DNA of 64,000 nucleotides, taken from NCBI RefSeq assembly GCF_016906535.1, contig NC_057380.1, positions 248,001 to 312,000 of the forward strand, written 5' to 3'. Source of the stretch: Rhizoctonia solani. Its lineage: Eukaryota; Basidiomycota; Agaricomycetes; Cantharellales; Ceratobasidiaceae. Shown in pieces: positions 34,137-45,408 of this stretch. The notes under the pieces are model-generated. The model was not told where the DNA came from. It ran no database searches and saw nothing but the letters and a program-made list of their open reading frames with translations. Position 1 is the first letter of the stretch, and each line of letters begins with the position of its first letter. The position numbers and the translations under genes are program-made.

Positions 34137-36200
34137 TTCACCTCAGGGCAAATCAATTTCAAAAACAAGCAAGAGATCCAAAATTCCAAGCCGCCTGTGC
34201 AATTAATCATCAGTGGAGCTGCATCATGATGGTCATGGGCGCGGGTGTTTAAGTTGAATCAAGAGTCAAGTCCACTGCACCTGCACAAAAGATAAGAGAT
34301 ACAACAGGTTGTACCTGAAAATATGTTCAATATGACGCTCAAGTAAGGTGGTCTCACTTGCTTCGAACAGTCTAGTGTCAGAAAATAATGATCTTCACGT
34401 TTGAAAAGCTATCCTACAAGCTGTCACGATCGAATGCCTCGAAGCTATGACCTTAAGTTACATCCTTGTAGTCAAGAATGTTTTTCGCGGTACAAATATT
34501 TCAGGTGGAAAATGCATATACTTTATGGCGTGTAGACCGATTATAATACACACAAAGAGCAGGGGCCCGGAACTCAGAATTTTTTTGATAAGATGTCTAG
34601 AGAGTACGAATCATATATATATGATCAACCTAGAAAATCCTAATCGACCGTGGGACCATGCGGCAGATACAAGCCATGTCAAGATATCTTGGGGGCCGGA
34701 CTGTGAGGAAACCCTTTCACATCTGGGAAGACAAAGACATGTCCCCAAGCGCTGTACCACTCGGGGAGCGGTTGGGGTTGTCTTCGCGTAATGTTGATCT
34801 TATGATAGATACACAAGAGCAAGCTCATTCTGAGGGTAAGCTTCGCAGCCATCGAGCCCTACTCCAAGTGCAATGGAACCCAAAATCAAGATATTCTGAA
34901 CGCCAAAATCTTGTTATTATTATCTCCCTGAGCTTGTACATTCAGCTCGCCCATGTATGAATTATTACTGCGGATTTTTAGGCTTTATGCGGAGATGCTG
35001 AGTCAAATCCTGGCGGGAAGTGCGATTTCTGTACTTTAGGGGCTCAGCATGGCGACATGTATCCAAGAAGCAATTCCCCGGGCTGTTGCCATCTGCGACA
35101 TGCAACTCAATTAGCAATCTGGCCGTGACATGACGATTATCTTTTTGCACTTCTTTATCCATCACAGTTCTCCCACATCGAAATAAATTCATAAGAAAAT
35201 GATGATTCAGGCTGTGGCTCCCAGCAGCCATGAAGCTTGATCCAAAGTGCTAAAGGTATATGTTGGTATGACCAGAATATATGCGTGATGCTCTCAGATC
35301 ATTTGTAGCCTTTCACCCATTATTGTGGTGGTACACTCTGCCTTTCACACAAACAGTGTACGAAAGGCTTGCAATTATGGTGTGTAGAAGTAAACCATAG
35401 ATATCCAAGCCATGCAGACCAGCATACATTATCCCTACCTATACAAAAGGCTATCCCTCAATAAAACGATTTTGCGCTCCCGTAGCTCTTATAGGCCACG
35501 GGAATTCTTGGGGGTTTCAATATCTTTGCGACAGTTTATACAAGCGTCCCAGGTATATCAATACACCTCGAAGAGCCAGCTGTTCATCCGTATGGGCTAG
35601 TTACCCGTAAATCGGAAGAGTTGCTCCAACCCTATGTATTGATGGACTATGAGCATGTTACGATCGTATCATTCTCCAGTATTAGAATATGAGAGGTCGC
35701 CATCTCCATCGCACATTCAGAATCAACACAGTCGAATCCGTTTTGATTGAAAACAGCCAATCCCCTCGATTTTGGGGGATGCAAAGTCAACACATATACT
35801 TTACAAATTGGGCACTCAACTCAACAAGAGAAGACTTCGACTAGAGCTTCTGACTCAGAAGTCCAGGAGTTTTGCTTTGACTTGTGCCCGATTGGCAGAA
35901 ACTTGGCGTTGACAATTAAAAGCCCCGCACTTCTTCGATGCTAAAGAAGTCAATATCTATTGTAAGATCCTGTCGATTGTATGATCGAAGCGTGTATTTC
36001 AATATTCCTGGCTAAATTTGGCGTTACAAGATTGCCAAATCAATGACGGAGTGGAGCATCAAAGCATCTGTGCGGTATTTATTTCAAACCTTGACTCGAG
36101 GCCTGTTTACGACACTCTCCTATTCTCCCCTACCGTTTAGGACTTGGCTTTGAACAAGACTGTTGTTTTCATTCATTCATCGTAGCCACCTTCGTTTACA
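34137..36200. other. Gene-poor stretch
   Basis: There are short frames on both strands without motifs. The right end (36050-36200) is the promoter region of the second AA9 gene, with a pyrimidine-rich run CACTCTCCTATTCTCCCC. The bases just before the ATG (CCACCTTCGTTTA) repeat those before the first AA9 ATG, so homology includes the 5' leader. Confidence 0.5.
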
Positions 36201-37287
36201 ATGGTGTTTTCTGCTGGCTTTATTCTTTTAGCCTCGGCCGCACTTGTTGCTGGTCACGGTAAAGTCACTGGTGTCCGGATTAATAATGTTTACTATCCAG
36301 GTTCAGAGGTGAGGCTGTCTCTGCAGCGACCAGTGCCAACCATGCTAATTTTCTTGATATTTCAGAATTACAATACCCCTGAAAACGACAAATCCCCTGT
36401 CCGTGCGCTCCCTAGTGACCTTGGCTTTGTACACGCCCAGAACGTCAATTCGCCGTAAGTTCCTTCCTTAAAGTAACCGAACGTTTGTTCAAACGCTTAC
36501 CCGTTGATAGGGACATTGCTTGCTCTTCTGCTGGATACACTCCTCGCAAGCTGACTCCCGAAGTTCCTGCTGGAGGTCAAGTTGGCATTAGGTGGGGTGG
36601 CGATGGTGGCCCAGACAAGAAGCAGTGGCCTCACCCAGAAGGTCCCGCTATCGCTTACTTAGCCTCCTGCAACGGCAAGTGCTCTGAGTTCAACCCTTCC
36701 GGCGCCGGATTCTTCAAGATCCTTGAAGAGGGATTGGTCGCGTCTCGCCAGCCTAACCAGTCTGGGAACGACCATCTTCCGTGGGGCCAAGGAATGTGGG
36801 CTCAAAACCGAATGCAGTACGAGGATAGCTGGAACTATGTCACGATTCCCTCCGACATTATGCCTGGAGAATATCTTCTTCGTCATGAGCTTATTTCTCT
36901 CCACGATGCTCATAGTGGTGGACAAGGTGCTCAATATGTAAGGATCCCTAGTCCTGTGATCTATGACCACGAGTTAAATGTCTTCTGTAGTATCCGGTGT
37001 GCGTTCAGATCAAGGTCACTGGCGGAGGCAATGCTACACCTCCGACTACTCCAGCGACCCAACTCTACCGTCCTCAGGATGGCGTTGTCAACATCTATGA
37101 GCCTTATGATAAGCACGGAATCGCTGCCTCGGTATACAAGATTCCCGGTCCTCCCTTAGTAAGTCAAGTAAACACACACTCGACCTCAATCCTGACACAC
37201 TGGCCTCAGTACGGTTCGCGTAAGACCTCTGCGGGCGCTGGAGCTTCTCGAGCTCATGGTCAATCAAAGAAGCGCATGTCGCACTAA
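36201..37287 (+). CDS. AA9 lytic polysaccharide monooxygenase (289 residues)
   Basis: Secreted copper monooxygenase, paralogue of the gene at 26925. Exons: 36201-36308, 36366-36454, 36511-36937, 36991-37158 and 37210-37287 (290 codons with stop). The first three exons have exactly the same lengths as in the paralogue (108, 89 and 427 nt) and all four introns fall in the same places. The signal peptide MVFSAGFILLASAALVAG precedes HGKVTGVRINN, so the mature N-terminus is the copper-binding His. The second ligand is in LLRHELISLH, the axial Tyr in GAQYYPVC. Also seen: GGQVGIRWGGDGGP, WPHPEGPAIAYLASC. The C-terminus is short (GSRKTSAGAGASRAHGQ... ending KKRMSH) and lacks the long Asn/Gly linker of the paralogue. 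No CBM1. Confidence 0.93.
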
Positions 37288-38654
37288 TCCATTAGGATTT
37301 GCAGCAATCTGCATATGAAATTGAGCTAGGAAAGTCGAATCGGTTGCCTTGAAAAGCCTGCCCCAATTCTTCATGAGCAGCCTTTCTTTTCTTGTTTTGT
37401 TCGAGTATATTGTCTCTTGCCATGTTGTACACCCACTTCGCGGGATAATTGGTCCACGCTAGGACGTCCCTTTAAAAGTTATCATTTTATATTTCTTTCT
37501 AATTCAACATTTTCTCTGAACACTGCATCAATTGCGCGAGCAGGCTAATTTTTTTTGACATGAAATCAGATTCAGCGGAATGTGTCGACAAGGGTTGGTT
37601 CAGATAAGCACTAACATGTCCTGCTATTTTAGACACGGGTAAGACACGCCCAAATTTCAGTCAACAAGTTCCAATCAGAATCCAGAACCTACACATTATA
37701 TGCGGGTGGCTGGCAAAATCCTACCGCTATTTCCACGAATCGGCAGTTCTATACGCCGTCCGGCTGCGGATTCCTGGTTTTTGGGGTCGATCAGCAAAAG
37801 TCGGGCGCGATTGAGAAATCCCACAATTTTGGGCTTCATCTTGTAGAACATCACCAAATGAGTATTCTCGTAGTAAACCCCACTGACCAGATCGGTTGGA
37901 TACATTGTTTCTATTAAGATTGGGGTATGATAAATGCTCGAACATGTCCAGTTCTTTGTGGATACGGTCCAATGGAAACGGGGCAAGCTGACATGGTGTT
38001 GCCCCCGAAAGCTCTAGAATGCGAAACAAGGATCTTTGGTGGAAGGGGGTTGATTACAGCCACACCGGAGCTGTTCTCATCTGTGAGCGTTCCCTTCACT
38101 TTGGTCTGCTTTGCTATTCGTTGCCGCGAAGACATGAGGCCCAGTTTATTGTTGTATCAATGGGTGAGTTCCAGAGTAAATTCTCGTGCTCCGACCTATT
38201 TTTGTATATGGTTGCGAGGAGGGCGGTGATTAATTGATGCTCCCTCGAGACCACAGTCTTGTAATTTACGATGAAATGCGAAGTTCGTCATGTAATAAGC
38301 GCTCAGTGACTGAAATATCCCACAGATGGGGGAATTCAACTCAACCTTGCGACTATTCAAGGGCTCATTCCGGATAATGCGCACATGTATACGCATTACG
38401 TACGATAAAAGTCGAGAGGTAGACGGCTGGATCCCTAGATAGTTTGTGATCGGGCGGCATCGCTTCGATACGTCCAGTACGCACCACACTCACTAATTCA
38501 TCCAAGTCAAGCTCACAAATCAGCCTTTTCTATTCATTGTAGTAGGGCAACGCAATATGTTAAGCAATCAACTAGGTGAATTTTTAGGCCATAACCCACG
38601 GTACATTATATCGATACAACTACATTATACTATACATTCGACAAATTATTTCAC
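37288..38654. other. Intergenic stretch with a possible gene remnant
   Basis: The 3' flanks of the AA9 gene and of ADH copy B lie at the ends. ADH-type duplication similarity begins near 38592. The part 37690-38130 is listed separately as a weak remnant. Confidence 0.4.
37690..38130 (-). pseudogene. Possible decayed gene fragment, family unknown
   Basis: Two minus-strand frames look coding and could follow each other with a frameshift: ELSGATPCQLAPFPLDRIHK then DMFEHLSYPNLNR, and TDLVSGVYYENTHLVMFYKM then PKIVGFLNRARLLLIDPKNQ. There is no intact start or family match that I recognise. It may be a relic, or a chance pattern. Confidence 0.25.
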
Positions 38655-40508
38655 TTAGTGTGTAGCCGTCTCCCAGTCATCTACCCTAGACACCGTCGGA
38701 CATCCCTGGGACGGTGGGTTGGAGAACCGAGTTTCGACAAACACCTTCTCGACTCCAGCGATACGCTTGTCGAAGGCGGCGTACAGTTTGGCCCTATAAG
38801 TTGTGTCAGTAATCATCAGACTGATGGCCTGTAATGAAACATACATGTCATCGATTGGAACACGGTGGGTGATCATGCTATTCAAGCTCGGTCAGTGCTA
38901 TTCTCGTCCGAAAGTAGCATTTACTCACAAGGTTGGGTCGAACTTTCCAGGAATGATATAGTCGTTTAGAATTTCCTCCCAGTACAAATGAACCGGAGCT
39001 GCATTGAATCAGCACTGGAAAATCATCGAGAGTAAAAGGACCCACCTTGGCCGTTACCGATAAACCTCACTCCCTTCTCCATCAGTGCACCAATGTTGAA
39101 CTGGTTGGTGTATCCCGAATAGGCGGCAATGACACCACATCGACCCATCTTTCTCACAGACTTGATCATCTCGTTGGCGGTTTCCGAAACATCAGTTTCG
39201 AGCATCAAGGTCTTTTGAACTTTGTGCAACAGAGTCTTGGGCTCGTGGAAGGTTCCTGTCCGCAGTTCGTTTAGACATTCCTTCTCGACGGAACAATACA
39301 CATCACTTACCGCAGTCGAGTGCGACATCCACTCCACCAGGAACAAGCTCGCGTAGTCTCCTCAGAACATCCGAGTGTTCCTTAAAGTTCAAGGTCTCGA
39401 TGCCGAGCTTCTCAGATGCAAAGGCCAGGCGCTGAGGGTGTGAGTCAATACCAATTACACGCTTGGCACCCTTGATTTGCGCCCAGCGGGCAACACACTG
39501 GCCAATCGGACCAAGACCCTAGATCAACGAGCGTCAAGGATGTTTGTAAGAAAGAAAACATAAGAGCATACCCAGACGGCTACGATATCACCTTCCTTCA
39601 CCCCAGTGTCGACAACGCAATGATAGCTGGTAGGGATCACGTCCGAAAGATAGATGGCTTGCTCATCCGTTACATTGTCCGGGATCGGCAGGAGGTTGAC
39701 GTTTCCGTACGGAACCTGCACAGCGTTCAATTTGCAAACGAGATGAAAGACGGTGGAACAGCATATCTACTTACCTTGACGTACTCCGCCTGTCCACCTG
39801 GGAACCCACCAGTGAAGTGAGAATAGCCGAAGAATCCGGCATCGCGGGTTCCGTACATAGCGTTCTGCAGGCTATATCGATTCGTCTCAATATCAGGGCC
39901 AGTGATGGATGAACGAGCGGACATACGAGCTGTTGTTTGTCTTGTCGCACATGCTGCTCAGCTTCTGTTTGCAGTAACTGCACTGGCCGCATGCAATTTG
40001 GAATGAAGCAACCACTCGTTGACCAGGCTTTAGGTTCTTGACGTTCTCTCCGACTCTGTCTACGACACCCATGAACTATTCCGATAGAAGTCAGGATAAG
40101 ACATTAATCCAAGTATAAAGTGACTCGCTTCGTGTCCGAGAATATCCCCCTTCTGCAAGGCCACGATCTCTCCATGGTACAAATGCAAATCAGATCCACA
40201 AATGGTCGTCCCGGTGACTTTGACAATCACATCGTCCTGTCCAATTCAACTCAGATTACATAAATACCAAAAAAAAACGGAAAAGACTTACGGGCTGGGT
40301 GATATCTGGGACAGGAACCTGAGTCATTCGTACATCATTGGATCCAAACCAGGCGAGTGCCTTCATCTTGGACCCATCCTCGCGAGCCTTGTAAGATGGC
40401 TCGACTGGGACTTCAACAAGTCCCATGTGCTGTGAAACCTGGTTAGCATAGCGTAAGGATGAAGGGACTCCCAGATACGTTTTGGACTGCATTGGCTGCT
40501 GCTTGCAT
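38655..40508 (-). CDS. Zinc-type alcohol/formaldehyde dehydrogenase-like enzyme (ADH copy B, intact)
   Basis: A medium-chain dehydrogenase that would oxidise an alcohol or aldehyde adduct with NAD(P). Start ATG 40506-40508 ([10 protein letters not shown]), stop 38655-38657. Order of motifs: [20 protein letters not shown]; catalytic zinc region [14 protein letters not shown] with GDILGHE; structural zinc cysteines [58 protein letters not shown] (nucleotide-binding Gly motif), [14 protein letters not shown] with the cofactor-binding acidic residue; [28 protein letters not shown]; end DDWETATH. The long insertion after the cysteine cluster is as in FDH-like members. No lesion found in any exon. 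The intron at 40076-40128 starts GC rather than GT. Copies A (inverted, dead) and C (tandem, with a stop) are relatives. Confidence 0.88.
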
Positions 40509-40802
40509 AGTTTCAATAAAGCTGTCAAATGAATTGATAGGACGGTTTGACCTTAAAGCGATCGTTGTCCGTGTATTTATGCGAGTAAGACTAAGTCATG
40601 ACGCGTCTGACGTCGCCCCAGTTACGATCGGTCGTCATAATTAGATTCAGAATCGAGAGACTTCTCAAAGAAGCTCACGTGGAACCCTAAGAAGGAGACA
40701 TACAAATATGTACAAACACCGTTCCGCATCACCAGTTCTGGACATCATGTGTATTCAATTCCAGATCTTACACGGTAAACCTACTTGCGTTCTTCGAGTC
40801 GT

Positions 40803-42677
40803 TTAGTGCTTGTTACTTTCCCATTCGTCTACCCTGGACGTGGCCGGGCATCCCTTGGACGGCGGGTTGGAGAACTTGGTTTCCACAAAGACTTTCTCCA
40901 CTCCATCAATGCGCTTGTCAAATGCCGCATATAGCTTAGCCCTATTGTTGAATGTGATTCTAGGTCGAATTATATGGAGTTGAAGAAATACTTACATATC
41001 TTCGATTGGAACCTGATGTGTGACCAAACTACATCACGCTAGGTTGGTGTTCATCCATTAAATTTGAAAGGATAACTCACAATGTCGGATCGAATTTCCC
41101 CGGAATAATGTACTAATCCAATATCTCCTTCCAGTACTTGTGAGTGGGTGCTACAGAGGTTAGATCAGCATTTGTAGGAAGCAACGTATAAAGCTCACAT
41201 TGCCCGTTTCCAATAAATCTGATTCCCTTTTCCATCATAGCTCCGATATTGAATTGATTTGTGAAGCCAACATAATCTGCAATCACACCGCATCGGCCCA
41301 TCTTTCGAACAGACTTGATCATTTCATTGGGTGTTTCTGAGACATCAGTCTCAAGCATAAGTGCCTTCTGAGCTTTATGCGCAAAGGTCTTAGTCTCGTG
41401 GAACGTTCCTGTCCTTCACGTTAACCTTTTCTCCCATCAATAATGAGAGCACTTGCCACAATCGAGTGCAACATCCACACCGCCCGGTACGAGCTCATGG
41501 AGTCGCTTAGGTACGTCCGTATGTTCTTTAAAGTTTACGGTCTCGATTCCGAGCTTACCGGCCGCAAACGCCAGCCGGCCGGGATGTGAATCGATTCCAA
41601 TAACACGCTTAGCACCTTTGATTTGGCACCAGCGAGCGGCGTATTGACCGATGGGTCCCAAGCCCTTCACAGAATATCTAAATGACAGTCACCCTTATAA
41701 GAGGAAGATTGGTACCCACCCAAATAGCGACTATATCTCCTTCTTGGACGCCCGTATCAACAACGCAATGATAAGCAGTTGGAACTACATCTGATAGATA
41801 CAGAGCTTTTTCATCGGGAACGTCATCCGGCATTGGGAGGAGGTTAACATTGCCGAATGGGTCCTAGTTCTGATCAAAAGGGTGTACGAAAAATATAATT
41901 ATGAAGGCGGCGTACCTTGACATACTCAGCTTGTCCTCCCGGGAATCCACCGGTAAAGTGAGAATAGCCAAAGAATCCACCGTCACGTGTTCCGTATACT
42001 GCATTCTGAAGCCTATGGCGCCCTGGCTATCAATCGATTCCGATATATAGGCAATACAAATGGACGTACGAGCTATTATTGGCCTTATCACACATACTAC
42101 TCAATTTATGCTTGCAGTACCCGCACTGGCCGCACGCAATCTGGAACGATGCTACAACGCGCTGACCGGGCTTTAGATTCTCGACGTTCTCGCCAACTCG
42201 ATTAATGATACCCACGGACTTAACAATAGCCACTTGTTATACTGAGGATAAGATTATTAAAAAGACGCCTGCCTCGTGTCCCAGGATATCTCCTTTTTGC
42301 AAGGGTCTAATTTCTCCATGATACAAGCGATGGTCGGATCCGCAGATAGTTGTGCCAGTGACTTTAACAATGACATCATCCTTGTAGGTTATTCAATTGA
42401 TCAGAAGACAAGGGAAGATGGTTCATACAACATGAGCACAGTAAAAAAAGGGAAACTCACAGGTTGAGTAATGTCTGGTACAGGTACTTGAACCATCCGC
42501 ACATCACGAGCTCCAAACCACGCAAGCGCCTTCATCTTGGATCCATCCGAACGAGCCTTGTAGGATGGTTCGACTTCGATGTCGATCAATCCCATTTCCT
42601 AGCGGAACTCATGTCAATTTTTACCGGATAATGAAAGTGAAGCGTACGTTTTGAACTAGATTACCTAGTGCTTGCAT
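40803..42677 (-). pseudogene. Zinc-type alcohol dehydrogenase-like gene with premature stop (ADH copy C)
   Basis: Tandem paralogue 294 bp upstream of copy B, in the same direction and with the same intron plan. Start ATG 42675-42677 (MQALGNLVQN, intron, [18 protein letters not shown]). It keeps the zinc and nucleotide motifs ([53 protein letters not shown]). In the exon coding [18 protein letters not shown] occupies 41113-41115 where copy B has GAC. About 63 residues, including THQVPIEDM and the end DEWESNKH, would be lost. Everything downstream is still well conserved, so the stop is recent. Divergence from copy B is much greater than between A and B. It might still give a truncated product; activity is doubtful because the C-terminal part closes the fold. 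Confidence 0.8.
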
Positions 42678-44220
42678 GATGTCGAATTAACCAGTTGGCA
42701 AGTTAGTATGCTGGTAGAGCAAGACCGACCGGCGTATTTATACACTTTGGACTTGGGCATGATTTACTTGGCGCAACTTGGATCATGGTTCTGCGCTATG
42801 AGTGGCTGGTCGCCATATGGGTAGCTGCTTGGATAAATCCTAAAATGGAAAGCAAAAGCGGGATTGATAATACGTGCAAATAAAGGGTGTCATAAATAGG
42901 GCTTATATGAGGATGACGAGTATAAAGAACCCTGACAAAACAGCCAATACAAGTGTTTAAAATAAACGGTGTTGTTGCTACAAAGTTGACAATCAATTTA
43001 GTGTGCAGAGACGAGCACTAACAATCCGGAATGAAGTAACAACAGCCCAAAGTCAATAGATTGAAAGAATCTCGATGCAAAAGATACGCATTAGCTTTTC
43101 GAAACATCAAAATGTATAATCTATGGAATGCTACACCTTGCCTCATCAAGGATGTCCCAGTCAGCTGTAGGGTACTCTCTACGGGGCCCCGAAAATCTCG
43201 GGAGCGCTCCGGGACTCGCTATTGTCGGCGAGCATTCCGGAGCGTTTGGTATGACGCTCAGAAATGCTCGTGGAGTGCTCCCAAGTGCTCGCCGAGCAAT
43301 CCGGATCCGTCGGATTCTAACGAGGAGGCTTCCAAAACCGGAGCACTCCAGAGCGCTCCCGGGTTTTTGGGGCCCCCGTAGAGCTCTGCCGGGCCGAGAC
43401 AGCGAACAGAAGTCTTTACATTTGGAAAGGCGCGTGCTAACTGGGTGGTATCGAGTGCTTCATAACGAGGCCGCCTCTCATTGCGGTAAATAAAGGAGGA
43501 CCGGAGCATTTGGATTATTATAGCCTCTAATTCGACATAATTCAACACTCACACCCCATATTAGGTTCAAACGGTTCAAAAACAGGCCCTAGCAGCTGGC
43601 TGTCAGGTCAGTCTTTCTTCCCAAACTGTAGTAGTTGAATGCACTCAATCATCAAAGTCATAAGCAAAAAGCGAGATTCAGACGAGCTCGATCGCTTCAA
43701 ACACACCCGAACTGGGAGGCTCCGTATACGTATGCGACTTATGTGTGTAAGCAGGCATGAAAGATCCGATGCCTCTCATTGCTTACAACACCGAGTTCGC
43801 CCATAAAATACGTCACAGTTCGTCTATTCACTTGAACCGTTTGCTACCCGTCTTCGCTGCCTCGAAATCCGTTCGCGTCGCCTCTTTGGAAGACACTTGT
43901 CCGCTTAGTCAGCGGGGTTGACCTTGCGAATCTGACACATGAGTGTTATTTTACCCATATAGCAATGCCCCCGTGAACAAGTATAACCAGAAACAAATAG
44001 AGAAGCTATTGGGGCTCCAGGTCGGGGGTAGAGGGCCGGGCTCGAATATAGACGAGGGCAACAATGGCCGCAATAAGAACAAGGTAATATTCCAACGCCC
44101 AGCAGTGGTATTGCAAACGAATAGCGACTGGCTGTCACAATACTCCCGAGTGCAGAAAAAGATAGATCCAAGTAGCTGAAGAAATGTAAATACAAACATA
44201 TGTGCAATGCTAATATAAAC
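42678..44220. other. Intergenic stretch carrying an inverted-repeat element
   Basis: Apart from the element at 43177-43383 there is no supported gene. Minus frames near 43905-44315 lack motifs and have no good start. Confidence 0.45.
43177..43383. mobile_element. Inverted-repeat (MITE/foldback-like) element, about 207 bp
   Basis: The ends are CTCTACGGGGCCCCGAAAA and, on the opposite strand, CTCTACGGGGGCCCCAAAAA, each continuing inward into CGGGAGCGCTC. The arms are about 45 bases and GC-rich, and the interior repeats GAGCGCTCC, GAGTGCTC and GAGCATTCCGG motifs. It has no coding capacity. It differs sharply from the AT-rich flanks. A target duplication is not clear. Length, terminal repeats and lack of a gene fit a non-autonomous DNA element. 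Confidence 0.55.
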
Positions 44221-45321
44221 TTAAGTTGGCACGCAAGCCTTCTCGAAGGCGACAGCATTATCCACTCCTTCAGGACGGTACGGATACAGGTCACCCACCC
44301 TGTCCGATCTACCATTCATGGCGTGTCAGATTAAATACGAGTCAATTTCAGCCTAAATACGCACCCCATGAACTCATTAAGCACGAGTATACGACTCTTC
44401 TCATCGTTGAAGAACATCTCCCACTTGAGCCCGTTTGCACCGGGTACTGGCAAGCAGTAGTTGGGACCTCGGTTAAACATACTCTTGCATTTCTCCTGTA
44501 GGTCCGGTTTCATTGCCTTGCGGATGTTGCGGGTAGTCTTTCCCACCATGAATGCCGCGCCCGACTCGTGACCAAGCGAGGCATACCAGTGGCGAACGGG
44601 GTGTGGACATAGATAGTTAAAGATAAATTGGCGGGCATGTTCAGTATCATCGAAGCTGTTGACGTTGAAGTTTCCAAGCGTTCCGCCGCAGGCTTTGTGA
44701 ATGTTGATTAGCTCTTGGTCAGTCAAGAAATATACCAGGCGGTAATCTGGAAAAGGCCTCTTTTTAGGGGCAGGGGCAGATTTGCCAGATGTTTGACCGT
44801 TATCATGCGACCGAGAGATAGTGAGATCTTCATCTTCTGGATGGTATGGATACATATCGCCTACTTTATCCGATCTACCATTCATGGCGTGTCAGATTAA
44901 ATACGAGTCAATTCCAGCCTAAATACACACCCCATGAACTCATCAAGCACGAGTATACGACTCTTCTCATCGTTGAAGAACATCTCCCACTTGAGCCCGT
45001 TCGCACCGGGTACCGGCAAGCAGTAATTGGGACCTCGGTTAAACATACTCTTGCATTTCTCCTGCAGGTCCGGTTTCATTGCCTTGCGGATGTTGCGGGT
45101 AGTCTTTCCCACCATGAATGCCGCGCCCGACTCGTGGCCAAGCGAGGCATACCAGTGGCGGACGGGGTGGACAGAGGTAGTTAAAGATAAATTGGCGGGC
45201 ATGCTCAGTGTCATCGAAGCTGTTGACATTGAAGTTTCCAAGCGTTCCGCCGGAAGCTTTGTGGATGTCGATTAGCTCTTGGTCCGTCAAGAAATACCAG
45301 ACGGTAGTCAGGATATGACAT
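44221..45321 (-). pseudogene. Two-repeat protein of unknown family (R2, right locus), frameshifted in repeat 1
   Basis: Start ATG 45319-45321 (MSYPDYRLV). Repeat 1 has losses of two bases near 45297 and two bases near 45172 relative to repeat 2, so its frame is broken. An intron (GTGTGT...GGTAG, about 44878-44930) leads to the linker exon SDKVGDMYPYHPEDEDL and an intact repeat 2: RPFPDYRLVYFLTDQELI, GGTLGNFNVNSFDDTEHA, RHWYASLGHESGAAFMVGK and MFFNDEKSRILVLNEFMG. A second intron in the same place gives the tail SDRVGDLYPYRPEGVDNA, ending at TAA 44221-44223. If the repeat-1 frame is lost, a 184-residue product could start inside the linker (MNGRSDKVGD, 44885). It has the same architecture and TATA box as the left R2 gene. 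Confidence 0.6.
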
Positions 45322-45401
45322 CGTAAGTGGTGTAGTGTGTGTGGTGAGTAGCTTGGAGATACAGGGGCTGAATGGAGGAATGCAGAACAAAGAGCAGCTC
45401 A

Positions 45402-45408
45402 TTATATA
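45402..45408 (-). promoter_or_regulatory. TATA box of the right R2 gene
   Basis: TATATAA on minus, 81 bp upstream of the ATG. The flanking bases match those of the left R2 promoter, including a downstream TGACCTTGTGAAA-like block on the plus strand at both loci. Confidence 0.6.

Noticed and set aside
43061..43548. Frames of 96-121 codons on both strands over the inverted-repeat element
   Set aside because: The open frames result from the GC-rich palindromic element; composition follows its repeats.
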